From: Allobosea lupini
Lineage (GTDB): Bacteria > Pseudomonadota > Alphaproteobacteria > Rhizobiales > Beijerinckiaceae
DNA: 64,000 nt
Assembly (NCBI RefSeq): GCF_900109525.1
Contig: NZ_FOAN01000012.1
Span: 1-64,000, forward strand
Direction of reading: 5' to 3'
The notes below the pieces were generated by a model. The model was given only the letters and a program-made list of their open reading frames with translations. It had not been told where the DNA came from and did not search any database. The position numbers were made by a program, and so were the translations under genes. Shown one piece after another: positions 37,494 to 45,327 of this stretch. The number at the start of each line of letters is the position of its first letter. Positions within the stretch are counted from its first letter, which is position 1.

Positions 37494-39302
37494 TCAGTGC
37501 TGCGGGGGAACGCCCCCAAAAGAGGTTTCCGCCGCCGTCTTGGCCGGCAATGGAAAGCCGGCCTTCCGCGCGCCCTCGGCCAGATGGATGGCATCTTCCG
37601 GCCGGTAGTTGCGCTTGGTCACCTCATGCTCCCAGTTCTCGAAGAATTTTGGGAGCAAGCGGAGGAACTCGCCTTTCGCCGCCGCCGCCTGTGGCTTCAT
37701 GTCGAGCTGGGCGTAGATGATGGCGGCAACGAAATGGTAGAGCGGGAACTTGTTCAGGCTTGCTTGCCGGATTAGCGCTTCGGCGCGCCGATACTCGCGC
37801 TGCATATAAGCGTGATGGGCTAGGACCCCATGATAATAGTCCGAATGCGCGGGATTGCGGGCGAGGGCCTGCTCCAGCAGCGCCGTGCCGCGGGCCCAGG
37901 CGCCGACTTGCCCCATGCGCGTACCGAGCTCGGCGAGCAGCTCGGTGTCATTCGGATTCAAGGCCACGGCCCGCTCGCCGATTTCGAGCGCTTCCGCCGG
38001 TTGCTGGGTGAAGAACAGCGCCATCATGAGTGCCTGTAGCGCCCGCACATTTGCGGGATCGAGACGGATTGCGCGGCGCGCCGCGTCTGTCGAGCGCTGA
38101 ATGGCCGCTGGCGAGCCTGGCCTCGGGTTGAAGCCGAAGCGGTCTTCGTCGAGATACAAGATCGATAGCATCGCCCAGCCGATTGCGTAGCCGGGATTGG
38201 CGGCAGCGGCCTTTTCGAGGCAGCCGCGGACGGCACCATGGCTCTCGGCGGAGAGTGTAGTTCGATAGGAGTAGAACCTCAGGGAGCAGGCATAGGCCTC
38301 GAGATTGTCTGGCGCCTTCGCGCCGGTCCGTAGTTCGTCGGCCTGGAAGATAATGCCGTAGGGTTGCGCAATGGCGGTGGCGACTTTCTGCGCCACATCG
38401 TTCTGGATCGTGAGGAGATCGCGCACGCGCAGGTCGTTGTCATAACTCTGGGACCACAGCACTGCCCCAGTCCTGGCATCGAGCAGCCGGCCAGTGACGC
38501 GCAGCTGACTGGTCGCGGCGCGAACGCTTCCCTCCAGAACATATCTGGCACCAAGCGTGCGATAGATCTGCGCGGCATCGGCGCCGGGCGGGATGTTCCG
38601 AGAGGTTTCGCGCCCGAGGACCAACAGTTCCTTGAAGCGCGCGACCTGGCTCATCACCTCCTCAGTCAGCCCTTCGGCATAGATCTTCGCCTCCGGGATA
38701 TCGCCGAGATTGACGAACGGCGTGATGGCAAGAGTCGATACCGCCGGGGCTTCGATCGTCGGCTTGGGACCGTCGCGTGAGCCGCTCAACAGGGCGATAC
38801 CGATGAACAAAATGGCAGACAGGACGACGCCGGCTCCGAGCCAAGCTATACGTCGCTGCGGCGGCGGCAAGGAAGCCGTGTCTGGCGCAGGCGACACTGG
38901 GGCTAACGGCGCGGCCTGCCGGGCCGCACGCAACTCGAAAAGCGGCACATAACCGCCCTTTGGAATGGAGATGGTGACGGAATCCGCCGACCCGGCAGTC
39001 AAATAGTAGCGCTCCAGCGCGCGCCGCAGTCGCCCGGCCTCGATCCGTACAACCGGGTCGTTCTGGGCATCGAAAGCGGAATCGCGGTCGAAGACCTCCG
39101 TTCCCACGGTATAGGCCTTGATGCGTGCCGCGCGTCCCGCCAGCGTTTCCTCGACAATATAGCGCAGGAACTTCTTGGCCCGGCCCGGGATGTTGAATTC
39201 GGGACTCGCGGTAAGCCGATCGAGCTCGGCCCGCACTTCGCTTGCCGAAGGCAACGCGCGCGCCTGTCCCGCGTCCTCGGCAATGCTGCGGCGGTCGAGC
39301 AT
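37494..39302 (-). CDS. Membrane regulator with N-terminal DNA-binding-like domain, FlgO/TolB-like domain and TPRs
   Basis: 602 aa. The N-terminal about 110 residues (RAKKFLRYIVEETLAGRAAR, then DPVVRIEAGRLRRALERYYL and SIPKGGYVPLFE) form the domain found at the start of many rhizobial proteins often named adenylate cyclase although no cyclase domain is present. A single membrane span follows (about residues 153-172), then a FlgO/TolB-N-like domain (FVNLGDIPEAKIYAEGLTEE and YVLEGSVRAATSQLRVTGRL) and at least four TPR-like repeats (NVRALQALMMALFFTQQPAE). It looks like a one-component sensor with a cytoplasmic N terminus. Just before the ATG is a run of nine G that acts as the only ribosome-site candidate. 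Confidence 0.82.
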   Translation of the reverse strand: MLDRRSIAEDAGQARALPSASEVRAELDRLTASPEFNIPGRAKKFLRYIVEETLAGRAARIKAYTVGTEVFDRDSAFDAQNDPVVRIEAGRLRRALERYYLTAGSADSVTISIPKGGYVPLFELRAARQAAPLAPVSPAPDTASLPPPQRRIAWLGAGVVLSAILFIGIALLSGSRDGPKPTIEAPAVSTLAITPFVNLGDIPEAKIYAEGLTEEVMSQVARFKELLVLGRETSRNIPPGADAAQIYRTLGARYVLEGSVRAATSQLRVTGRLLDARTGAVLWSQSYDNDLRVRDLLTIQNDVAQKVATAIAQPYGIIFQADELRTGAKAPDNLEAYACSLRFYSYRTTLSAESHGAVRGCLEKAAAANPGYAIGWAMLSILYLDEDRFGFNPRPGSPAAIQRSTDAARRAIRLDPANVRALQALMMALFFTQQPAEALEIGERAVALNPNDTELLAELGTRMGQVGAWARGTALLEQALARNPAHSDYYHGVLAHHAYMQREYRRAEALIRQASLNKFPLYHFVAAIIYAQLDMKPQAAAAKGEFLRLLPKFFENWEHEVTKRNYRPEDAIHLAEGARKAGFPLPAKTAAETSFGGVPPQH

Positions 39303-39306
39303 GGGA

Positions 39307-39315
39307 CCCCCCCCC
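39307..39315. repeat. C9/G9 homopolymer in the ribosome site of the FlgO/TPR regulator
   Basis: Nine C on the plus strand, hence G9 on the coding strand, 4 bases before the ATG at 39302. Length changes would alter ribosome-site spacing. Confidence 0.7.
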
Positions 39316-39441
39316 GATCCGTTGCAACATTGCGCCAGCGTATCCTACCGTAAACTACTCCCGAGTTGCCGGCTACAGCGCAATGCTCCCGATCGAGAGG
39401 CGGCGCATCCGCATCGTCTCGAGCAGCTGTCCGGTTTTATC

Positions 39442-39684
39442 ATGTATCGAAACCTGCTGGTCGCCGTCGCCCATTTTCCGGATCGAGGACATGCCATCGA
39501 GCAACTTGCTAGGACGAACGAGGAATTCTGTACGCTTTGTACCGATCTCGCCGAGGCCAAAGCAGCACTTCTGCATTGGGAGCAATCGTCCTCTCCCGTC
39601 AAGGACGATCGCATCCTCGAATACCGCAGCCTGATGAACGAACTCGCGGCCGAGGTCGAGGCGACGCTGGATCGCTATCGATAG
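39442..39684 (+). CDS. Small hypothetical protein, 80 aa
   Basis: Frame starting MYRNLLVAVAHFPDRGHAIE and continuing with a helical, acidic segment with two Cys (NEEFCTLCTDLAEAKAALLH), ending in a helix RSLMNELAAEVEATLDRYR. The composition is convincingly protein-like and there is no competing frame. No signal peptide. Function unknown. The ribosome site is weak. A frame open upstream to 39175 overlaps the divergent regulator gene and is not used. Confidence 0.55.
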   Translation: MYRNLLVAVAHFPDRGHAIEQLARTNEEFCTLCTDLAEAKAALLHWEQSSSPVKDDRILEYRSLMNELAAEVEATLDRYR

Positions 39685-39849
39685 GGCCTGCCAGCGAAAG
39701 TTCGGTCCTCTATGCCTTCCACGACTTGGACGCGCCGCCTTCAAACCTGAACCGGTGGCGGATCCGAAAAGCCGTTTGTCCGAACTACCGAACCAAGCTC
39801 GGGCTCAGCAGGCCCGACACGCGCAAAGAACAACCGCCCGGAGAACACC

Positions 39850-40293
39850 ATGATTGTCAGGATCGCCGCCCTCGTTCTGAGCTTTCTGCTGGTTGGCGGA
39901 GGCGCCTACGCACAGGCCCGCCCCAGCGGCCCGCCAAGCGCCACTGTTCGCATCAAGCAGCTCCAGGTCGCCTTTATCGGCTCCGGGGCGATCGGCGGCG
40001 GCACGCTCCGCTTCCGCAACCGCAGCTATGACATCACCGTCGGCGGACTCGGCATCGGCGGCATCGGCGCGTCGCGGCTGACGGCGACCGGTTCGGTTTA
40101 TGGCCTGAACCAGGTCGAGGATATCGCGGGCGCCTATGTCCAGATCCGCGAGGGATGGGCGATCGGCGGCCAGGGCCGCGGCACGCTCTGGCTGCGCAAT
40201 GCCAAGGGCGTGATGATGCGCCTCGCGACGCAAAGGAGAGGCCTGCAGCTTTCGTTGGGCGCCGACGGGGTCCTGATCGGATTTAAGCAGTAG
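39850..40293 (+). CDS. Exported DUF1134-like protein, 147 aa
   Basis: GGAG 6 bases before the ATG. Signal peptide of about 21 residues ending AYA. The mature part is Gly-rich and beta: FIGSGAIGGGTLRFRNRSYD, then VYGLNQVEDIAGAYVQIREG, and QRRGLQLSLGADGVLIGFK at the end. The order of these segments resembles DUF1134/YSC84-type periplasmic proteins, though I hold the family name loosely. It precedes a membrane protein and an HlyD-type gene on the same strand (gaps of 36 bases and an overlap), so it may belong with that module. Confidence 0.72.
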   Translation: MIVRIAALVLSFLLVGGGAYAQARPSGPPSATVRIKQLQVAFIGSGAIGGGTLRFRNRSYDITVGGLGIGGIGASRLTATGSVYGLNQVEDIAGAYVQIREGWAIGGQGRGTLWLRNAKGVMMRLATQRRGLQLSLGADGVLIGFKQ

Positions 40294-40329
40294 GTCTGCC
40301 AGTAGATTCCCAAAGCCAGGGATGTCCCC

Positions 40330-40782
40330 ATGAACGCCGCCGTGAACCCCGCCGCCCCTCACCACCTGCCGAGCTTCATTACCGCACCGGGGGGAACGGA
40401 CTACCTTATGGTGGTCGCGGGGATCGTCCTTCTCGGAGCTGTGCTGGGCATCGGCCTGCTCTTCCTACGCCTGCACACCTTGCCCGAGCGGATGGCGCAT
40501 AAGACGCACAAGATCCAGTTCGAGATCGTCGCCGTTCTCGGGCTGCTCGCGCTCTTCACACATGTCCATGCCTTCTGGGTCGCCGGCCTGCTGCTCGCTC
40601 TGATCGACCTGCCCGACATTCCAGGGATGTTCGGACGGATGGCCGGCTCCCTTGAGAAAATCGCCGATATCGCGCCGGGCCGGGGTGGCGACGCGGCATC
40701 GGACGCGGAGGCCGCCCTGCGCGGGCCGGGGGGGAACGCGCGGGACGCGAGCGCCGGCATCGAGGAGAAGAACCATGCTTGA
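40330..40782 (+). CDS. Small inner-membrane protein (YiaW/DUF3302-like position)
   Basis: 150 aa with two membrane spans (about residues 26-46 and 63-90) joined by a short loop HTLPERMAHKTHKIQFEI, then a hydrophilic Gly/Ala-rich tail. It overlaps the start of the HlyD-family gene by 8 bases, so the two are translationally coupled. The arrangement parallels E. coli yiaW-yiaV, where a small two-span protein precedes an HlyD-type protein; sequence similarity to DUF3302 is plausible but not certain. Confidence 0.7.
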   Translation: MNAAVNPAAPHHLPSFITAPGGTDYLMVVAGIVLLGAVLGIGLLFLRLHTLPERMAHKTHKIQFEIVAVLGLLALFTHVHAFWVAGLLLALIDLPDIPGMFGRMAGSLEKIADIAPGRGGDAASDAEAALRGPGGNARDASAGIEEKNHA

Positions 40783-42007
40783 GCTTCTCGTCTGCGCGCT
40801 CTTCACCATCGTTCCGGATTACCTCTACCGCCGATACGGCCAGGGCAAGCGGTTGGGCAAGGAGATCACGTTCTATTCGGTCTGGTTCGAATTGCGCTGG
40901 GGCATCGTCACCTGCGTGATGCTGACCGTCGGCCTGATCACGGTGATCTTCTACAACCATCCGTCGACGAACAGCGCCACGGTGTTCTTCCGGAGCGTGC
41001 CGATCGTGCCGGAGATCAATGGCCGCGTCGCGCAGGTCCATGTCGGTTACAGCGCGAAGGTCGAAAAGGGCGCGCCGATCTTCACGCTCGACAGCAAGAG
41101 CCAGGAGGCGGCCGTCGAGGCCGCTCGGCGCAAGATCGCCGAGGTCGAGGCGACGCTGGTTGTCGCGAAGGCCGATATCCTCGCTTTCGACGGCAAGATC
41201 CAGGAGGCGAGGAGCGCGCTGCAGCAGGCACTCGACGAACTGCAGACCAAGCGCGAGCTCAGGCAGCGCAACGAAAATGTCGTCGCCACCCGCGAAATCG
41301 AGCGGCTCGAGAACATCGTGGCGGGGCGCGAGGCCGCTGCTGCGTCTGCGACGGCTTCGCAGGCGGCAGCCCAGACCAAGATCGCGACGCTGCTGCCGGC
41401 CGAGCGCGCCAGCGCCGAGGCGGCATTGGCGCAGGCCGAGGTGGAATTGGGCAAGACCGTGGTACGGGCCGGCTTCACCGGGCATGTCGAGCAGTTCACT
41501 CTGCGGGCCGGCGATATCGTCAATCCCTTCATGCGCCCGGCCGGGACCATCATTCCGGCAGAGGCGGGCCGGGTCGGATTGCAGGCCGGCTTCGGCCAGA
41601 TCGAGGCGCAGGTCATCAAGGTCGGCATGGTCGCCGAAGCTACCTGCATCTCGAAGCCGTGGACGGTGATCCCGATGGTGGTGACGGGTGTGCAGGACTT
41701 CATCGCCGCCGGCCAACTCCGCAGCGGCGAGCAGCTGATCGACGCGCAGCAGGTGGTGCGCCCGGGGACGATCCTGGCCTATCTCGAGCCGCTCCACCCG
41801 GGCGGGATGGACGGCGTCACGCCGGGCTCGAGCTGTATCGCCAATGCCTATACCAGCAACCACGACGTGATCGTGGCGAAGGACACCGGCACCTTCCGGC
41901 GCATCATCCTGCATGCGGTGGACGCGGTCGGGCTGGTGCATGCCTTGCTTCTGCGCATCCAGGCGCAGGTGCTGCCGATCAAGACCCTCGTCCTCAGCGG
42001 GCACTAA
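40775..42007 (+). CDS. HlyD-family membrane fusion protein (YiaV-like)
   Basis: 410 aa. Start ATG at 40775 with GAGGAG 7 bases upstream. A membrane span around residues 45-66 (WGIVTCVMLTVGLITVIFYN) is followed by the periplasmic adaptor: first lipoyl half IVPEINGRVAQVHVGYSAKV, a long coiled-coil hairpin (about residues 110-225, with ALQQALDELQTKRELRQRN), the second lipoyl half VVRAGFTGHVEQFTLRAGDI and a beta-barrel. There is no transporter or outer-membrane partner gene here; the partner is probably the small membrane protein encoded just upstream. The role is likely envelope transport or homeostasis. Confidence 0.85.
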   Translation: MLELLVCALFTIVPDYLYRRYGQGKRLGKEITFYSVWFELRWGIVTCVMLTVGLITVIFYNHPSTNSATVFFRSVPIVPEINGRVAQVHVGYSAKVEKGAPIFTLDSKSQEAAVEAARRKIAEVEATLVVAKADILAFDGKIQEARSALQQALDELQTKRELRQRNENVVATREIERLENIVAGREAAAASATASQAAAQTKIATLLPAERASAEAALAQAEVELGKTVVRAGFTGHVEQFTLRAGDIVNPFMRPAGTIIPAEAGRVGLQAGFGQIEAQVIKVGMVAEATCISKPWTVIPMVVTGVQDFIAAGQLRSGEQLIDAQQVVRPGTILAYLEPLHPGGMDGVTPGSSCIANAYTSNHDVIVAKDTGTFRRIILHAVDAVGLVHALLLRIQAQVLPIKTLVLSGH

Positions 42008-42029
42008 AGGCGAGCGGCCGAAGCCGCTG

Positions 42030-43508
42030 GTGACGAAAGAGTCTCAACAGGGGGGGGGCAGATGGGCAGTGATCGACTCGCGTCGCCGCGCCGTGCCCGT
42101 GGCGGACCACGAACCTGGCTCGATCATTGGCGAGACGGCCGGGTTGTCCGGCAAGCCGGCGCTGGTCGACGGCGTCGCGGTCGAGGACAGCGAGGCGATC
42201 GTGCTCGCCCCGTCCGATCTACGCGCGCTGCTCGTCGCCGACGCGATGCTGGGCGAGAGGATCACGAGGGCGTTGATCCTGCGCCGTGTCGAGCTGATCG
42301 CCAGTGGCGCGGGCGGGCCGCTCCTGATCGCTCCGGCGGATCATCCGGGCCGGGTTGCGCTGGCCAACTTCCTCAGCCGCAACGGCCTGCCGTTCCGCGC
42401 GCTTGATCCCAACATAGATCAGGATGCTGAGGATCTGCTGACAACGATCCACCCCACAGCGGTGGACTTTCCCCTCGCGCTGCTTGCCGACGGCACGGTG
42501 CTCAGGGCGCCATCCGAGACCGCGCTCGCGCAGGCGCTCGGCATGATCGGACAGGCCGACCCCTCCCGGATCTACGACGTCGCGATCGTCGGCGCGGGAC
42601 CCGCCGGGCTCGCGGCCTCCGTCTATGCGGCGTCGGAGGGTCTGTCGGTCGTGGTGCTGGACCGGCGCAGCTTCGGCGGCCAGGCCGGCGCGAGCGCGCG
42701 GATCGAGAACTATTTCGGCTTCCCGACCGGGATCACCGGGCAGGCCCTGACGGCGCGCGGTTTCGTACAGGCGCAGAAATTTGGCGTCGAGATCGCAATT
42801 CCGACCACTGTCACCGCGCTCACATGCGGCGGCGCGGGCGGCGTTCACCGGCTCGATGCCGAGGATGGTCGCCGCTATTGCGCGCGGGCCGTCATCGTCG
42901 CGTCGCGGGCACGCTATCGCCGCCCGCCGATCGGCCGGCTCGCAGAATTCGACGGCCGTGGCGTCTGGTACTGGGCCTCGCCGATCGAGGCGCAGTTCTG
43001 CAGTCGGCAGGAGATCGTGCTCGTCGGTGGCGGCAATTCGGCTGGCCAGGCGGCCGTGTTCCTGGCGCAGCATGCCGCCAAGGTCAGGATGATGGTGCGC
43101 GGGCCCGGCCTCGCCGAAACGATGTCGCGCTATCTGATTGACCGTATCGCTGCTGACCCGCGGATCGAGCTCATGCCGCACACCGAGATCGTGAGCATCG
43201 ATGGCGACCAGACCGGCCTGCGCGGCCTGACCTGGCGCGATCGGGTGACGGGCGAAGAGACGAGCGCGCCGATCCGCAACCTGTTTCTCTTCATCGGCGC
43301 GGATCCGGCCTCGGACTGGCTCGCGAGTTGCGGCGTAGCACTCGACGACAAGGGCTTCGTCGCGACCGACGGCTCGCTCGAGACCGACCATCCCGGCATC
43401 TTTGCGATCGGGGACGTGCGCGCCGGTTCGGTCAAACGCGTCGGCGGTGCGATCGGGGAGGGCGCGGCCGTCATCGCGCGGATCCATACCTATCTGGCGC
43501 GGCGATGA
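42030..43508 (+). CDS. Flavoprotein: truncated cNMP-binding domain fused to thioredoxin-reductase-like domain
   Basis: About 492 aa from a GTG at 42030. Residues about 25-90 look like only the second half of a cNMP-binding domain (EPGSIIGETAGLSGKPALV to LGERITRALILRRVEL); the first half, present in relatives, is missing. Then comes a thioredoxin-like linker, and the reductase: FAD motif YDVAIVGAGPAGLAASVYAA, RIENYFGFPTGITGQALTAR, NAD(P)H motif IVLVGGGNSAGQAAVFLAQH and IFAIGDVRAGSVKRVGGAIG. The CxxC disulphide of true thioredoxin reductase is absent; only a lone Cys (AQFCSRQE) lies there, as in other fusions of this family. A run of nine G at 42050-42058 lies inside the first codons and could shift the frame. 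Confidence 0.8.
   Translation: MTKESQQGGGRWAVIDSRRRAVPVADHEPGSIIGETAGLSGKPALVDGVAVEDSEAIVLAPSDLRALLVADAMLGERITRALILRRVELIASGAGGPLLIAPADHPGRVALANFLSRNGLPFRALDPNIDQDAEDLLTTIHPTAVDFPLALLADGTVLRAPSETALAQALGMIGQADPSRIYDVAIVGAGPAGLAASVYAASEGLSVVVLDRRSFGGQAGASARIENYFGFPTGITGQALTARGFVQAQKFGVEIAIPTTVTALTCGGAGGVHRLDAEDGRRYCARAVIVASRARYRRPPIGRLAEFDGRGVWYWASPIEAQFCSRQEIVLVGGGNSAGQAAVFLAQHAAKVRMMVRGPGLAETMSRYLIDRIAADPRIELMPHTEIVSIDGDQTGLRGLTWRDRVTGEETSAPIRNLFLFIGADPASDWLASCGVALDDKGFVATDGSLETDHPGIFAIGDVRAGSVKRVGGAIGEGAAVIARIHTYLARR
42050..42058 (+). repeat. G9 homopolymer at the start of the cNMP/flavoprotein gene
   Basis: Nine consecutive G just after the proposed GTG start. An ATG at 42062 directly behind it is out of frame with the flavoprotein; a length change of one base would alter which start is productive. 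Confidence 0.7.
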
Positions 43509-43581
43509 GAATCTGCTCCAGCCGCGCCCGCCGATCGCCGAACGCGGGACTTGAAGAAGCGAAACCTCACGAGGCGGAGCC

Positions 43582-44073
43582 ATGAATGTCACCCCCGAGC
43601 CTGCCGAACCAAACCAGGAGAGCGTCTGGTCCTATCCACGCCCCGCCATCGCAGAGCCATGTGCGCGTCACATCGTGATCAGGCATCGCGGCGAGACGAT
43701 TGCCGACACCAAAGCTTCAGTCAGGGTCATAGAGACCAGCCATCCGCCGACCTATTATCTGTCGCCGAATTGCGTAAAGGCGAGCCTGCTGGCGTCGCCG
43801 CATCGGTCGATCTGCGAGTGGAAAGGACAGGCGAGCTATGTCGACCTCGTGCTCGCGGACGATACCCTCAGACAGGTTGGCTGGCGCTATCCGTCACCTA
43901 CGCCGGCCTTCGCAATGCTGGCGGGCTTCATCGCGTTCTATGTCGAGCCGTTCGACGAATGCCTGCTCGACGGGGAGCAGGTGACGCCGCAAGCCGGAGG
44001 TTTCTATGGCGGCTGGATCACGTCTCATGTTGCCGGGCCGTTCAAAGGGGTGCCCGGCAGCCGCTCCTGGTGA
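43582..44073 (+). CDS. DUF427 domain protein
   Basis: 163 aa. GGAG lies 2 to 5 bases before the ATG. The body matches DUF427: VWSYPRPAIAEPCARHIVIR, HRGETIADTKASVRVIETSH, PPTYYLSPNCVKASLLASPH, the aromatic CEWKGQASYVDLVL segment, and WRYPSPTPAFAMLAGFIAFY ending with FYGGWITSHVAGPFKG. A single DUF427 unit, as usual in proteobacteria. Function unknown, soluble. It follows the flavoprotein gene after 73 bases and is probably co-transcribed. Confidence 0.9.
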   Translation: MNVTPEPAEPNQESVWSYPRPAIAEPCARHIVIRHRGETIADTKASVRVIETSHPPTYYLSPNCVKASLLASPHRSICEWKGQASYVDLVLADDTLRQVGWRYPSPTPAFAMLAGFIAFYVEPFDECLLDGEQVTPQAGGFYGGWITSHVAGPFKGVPGSRSW

Positions 44074-44453
44074 GGCATCGTGCCCGACAGTTTTGAATGA
44101 GCCGCTGGTTAACGCCACAGGTCGTGGACTCGGCCACGACCTTGCTTCGACAACGGTCCAAGCAGAAGACGTGCTCTTGACCGCCATAGGCTTCCCGATA
44201 CCGTGTGGCTTCGGGGGCGATCATCATGCCTCAGACCAGATCCTTCACGCCGAGGACCGGCGAAGGGCCATGATCGTGAGCCATTACTCATGATGGTGCT
44301 GGTGCTTGTGATGCGGCATTTAACGGTCTCCAGCTCTCTGGACGGGGCGCCTTGGCCGAGCCTGGCCTTATCAGCCCGGTCTGTTTCCGGTGTGAACGCA
44401 TTTTCGCGAGGCGCTGGCTGTGCGAGGACGACCGGCAGCCCCTCGCCTTGCAA
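44074..44453. other. Convergent gap between the DUF427 gene and the metal-efflux operon
   Basis: 380 bases between the plus-strand DUF427 stop and the minus-strand DUF305 stop. The only item of interest is a His-rich micro-frame at 44284-44319 on the minus strand. No clear Rho-independent terminator is visible. Confidence 0.45.
44284..44319 (-). CDS. Candidate His-rich microprotein, 11 aa
   Basis: Reads MPHHKHQHHHE then TAA; six of eleven residues are His. A GGAG ribosome-site match lies 7 to 8 bases before the ATG, and an in-frame stop immediately precedes it. It is 134 bases downstream of the DUF305 stop on the same strand as the metal-efflux operon, so it could be its last cistron. Far below normal annotation size and without homology support; chance is a real possibility. 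Confidence 0.25.
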   Translation of the reverse strand: MPHHKHQHHHE

Positions 44454-44909
44454 TCACTTCGGTGGGTTCTTGCTCAGCCACTCGCGCATCTCGGCGATCT
44501 CGCGCTCCTGATCCTTAATGATTTGCACAGCGAGCGCCTTCGTCGTTTCGTCCTTGGCATGGGCAAGGGCGACCTTGGCCATGTCGATCGCGCCTTGATG
44601 GTGCGGGATCATCTTGGCGCGGAAGTCGATGTCCGCATTACCGGTATAGGGCACGGCCATGTCCTGCATCATCTTCATGTCGGCGCTTTTGAAGTCCTTG
44701 GTCGATGCCGCGTCGCCGGGCGAAGGCATCATCGTCTTCATCATGGTCTGCATGGATTCCATGTTCATCATGCCCATACCCATGCCCATCTGGCCCATCG
44801 GCGCGGTGTCGGGAGCAGGGGCTGCGCCATGCCCCTGATGGGAGGATTGCGCGAGAGCGGGTCCGGCGAGGGCGAGGAGCCCCAGAGCAATCGAGATCGA
44901 ACGTGTCAT
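44454..44909 (-). CDS. DUF305 metal-related periplasmic protein
   Basis: 151 aa. Signal peptide (residues 1-20, ending ALA), then a His- and Met-rich linker (SSHQGHGAAPAP, GQMGMGMGMMNMESM) suited to binding Cu(I)/Ag(I). The DUF305 domain follows with IDFRAKMIPHHQGAIDMAKV and IKDQEREIAEMREWLSKN. AAGGA lies about 8 bases before the ATG. It is the last recognised gene of the efflux operon (21 bases after the previous one). A 40-codon copy of its C-terminal end lies at 52339-52460. Confidence 0.9.
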   Translation of the reverse strand: MTRSISIALGLLALAGPALAQSSHQGHGAAPAPDTAPMGQMGMGMGMMNMESMQTMMKTMMPSPGDAASTKDFKSADMKMMQDMAVPYTGNADIDFRAKMIPHHQGAIDMAKVALAHAKDETTKALAVQIIKDQEREIAEMREWLSKNPPK

Positions 44910-44930
44910 GTGTCGGTTCCTTCTTCCGAG

Positions 44931-45305
44931 TCAGTTGTTGGTGAAGCGCGCCTGTAGCGCATGGCCATCGGCCAGTGTGGCCGAGATCACGATACGGGCG
45001 CCCGCTCCCAGCGGTTGTGCGAGCGTGCCGACGAGCTTGTTGGGATCGACGGCCGACAGCGCCACCGTCGCGGTCTTGCCTGCGTCCTGGACGATTGCAC
45101 GCGCCGCCTTGGTTCCCGCCGAGGCGAGCGGCTTATCGGCCGCGTCGGTGAGGTAGAGGACGAACTCGGTCCCCTTCGACACCATCTCGACATGGTGTCC
45201 GGCAACGTCGACCACGGGCCCGCCATTGGGGCCCGTCGAGACCTCGTGAGCCGAGGCCGTCGAGACAAACGAGGCGATGGCCCCGGCAATCATCAATCTG
45301 AGCAT
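44931..45305 (-). CDS. Small periplasmic protein of the efflux operon
   Basis: 124 aa. AAGGAGA lies about 9 bases before the ATG at 45305. Signal peptide ending ASA, then AHEVSTGPNGGPVVDVAGHH with three His near the mature N terminus, and a beta-rich body (VEMVSKGTEFVLYLTDAADK). Proteins of this type commonly sit beside CusA/CzcA systems and may carry metal in the periplasm; no firm family name. It lies 22 bases downstream of the cusA-like gene. Confidence 0.78.
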   Translation of the reverse strand: MLRLMIAGAIASFVSTASAHEVSTGPNGGPVVDVAGHHVEMVSKGTEFVLYLTDAADKPLASAGTKAARAIVQDAGKTATVALSAVDPNKLVGTLAQPLGAGARIVISATLADGHALQARFTNN

Positions 45306-45327
45306 GTTGAATGTCTCCTTTGCTGCT

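Noticed and set aside
40556..42004. Minus-strand 482-codon frame opposite the HlyD-type gene
   Set aside because: Antisense to a protein with clear lipoyl, coiled-coil and membrane segments.
42219..43592. Minus-strand 457-codon frame opposite the flavoprotein
   Set aside because: Shadow of the FAD and NAD(P)H motifs on the plus strand.
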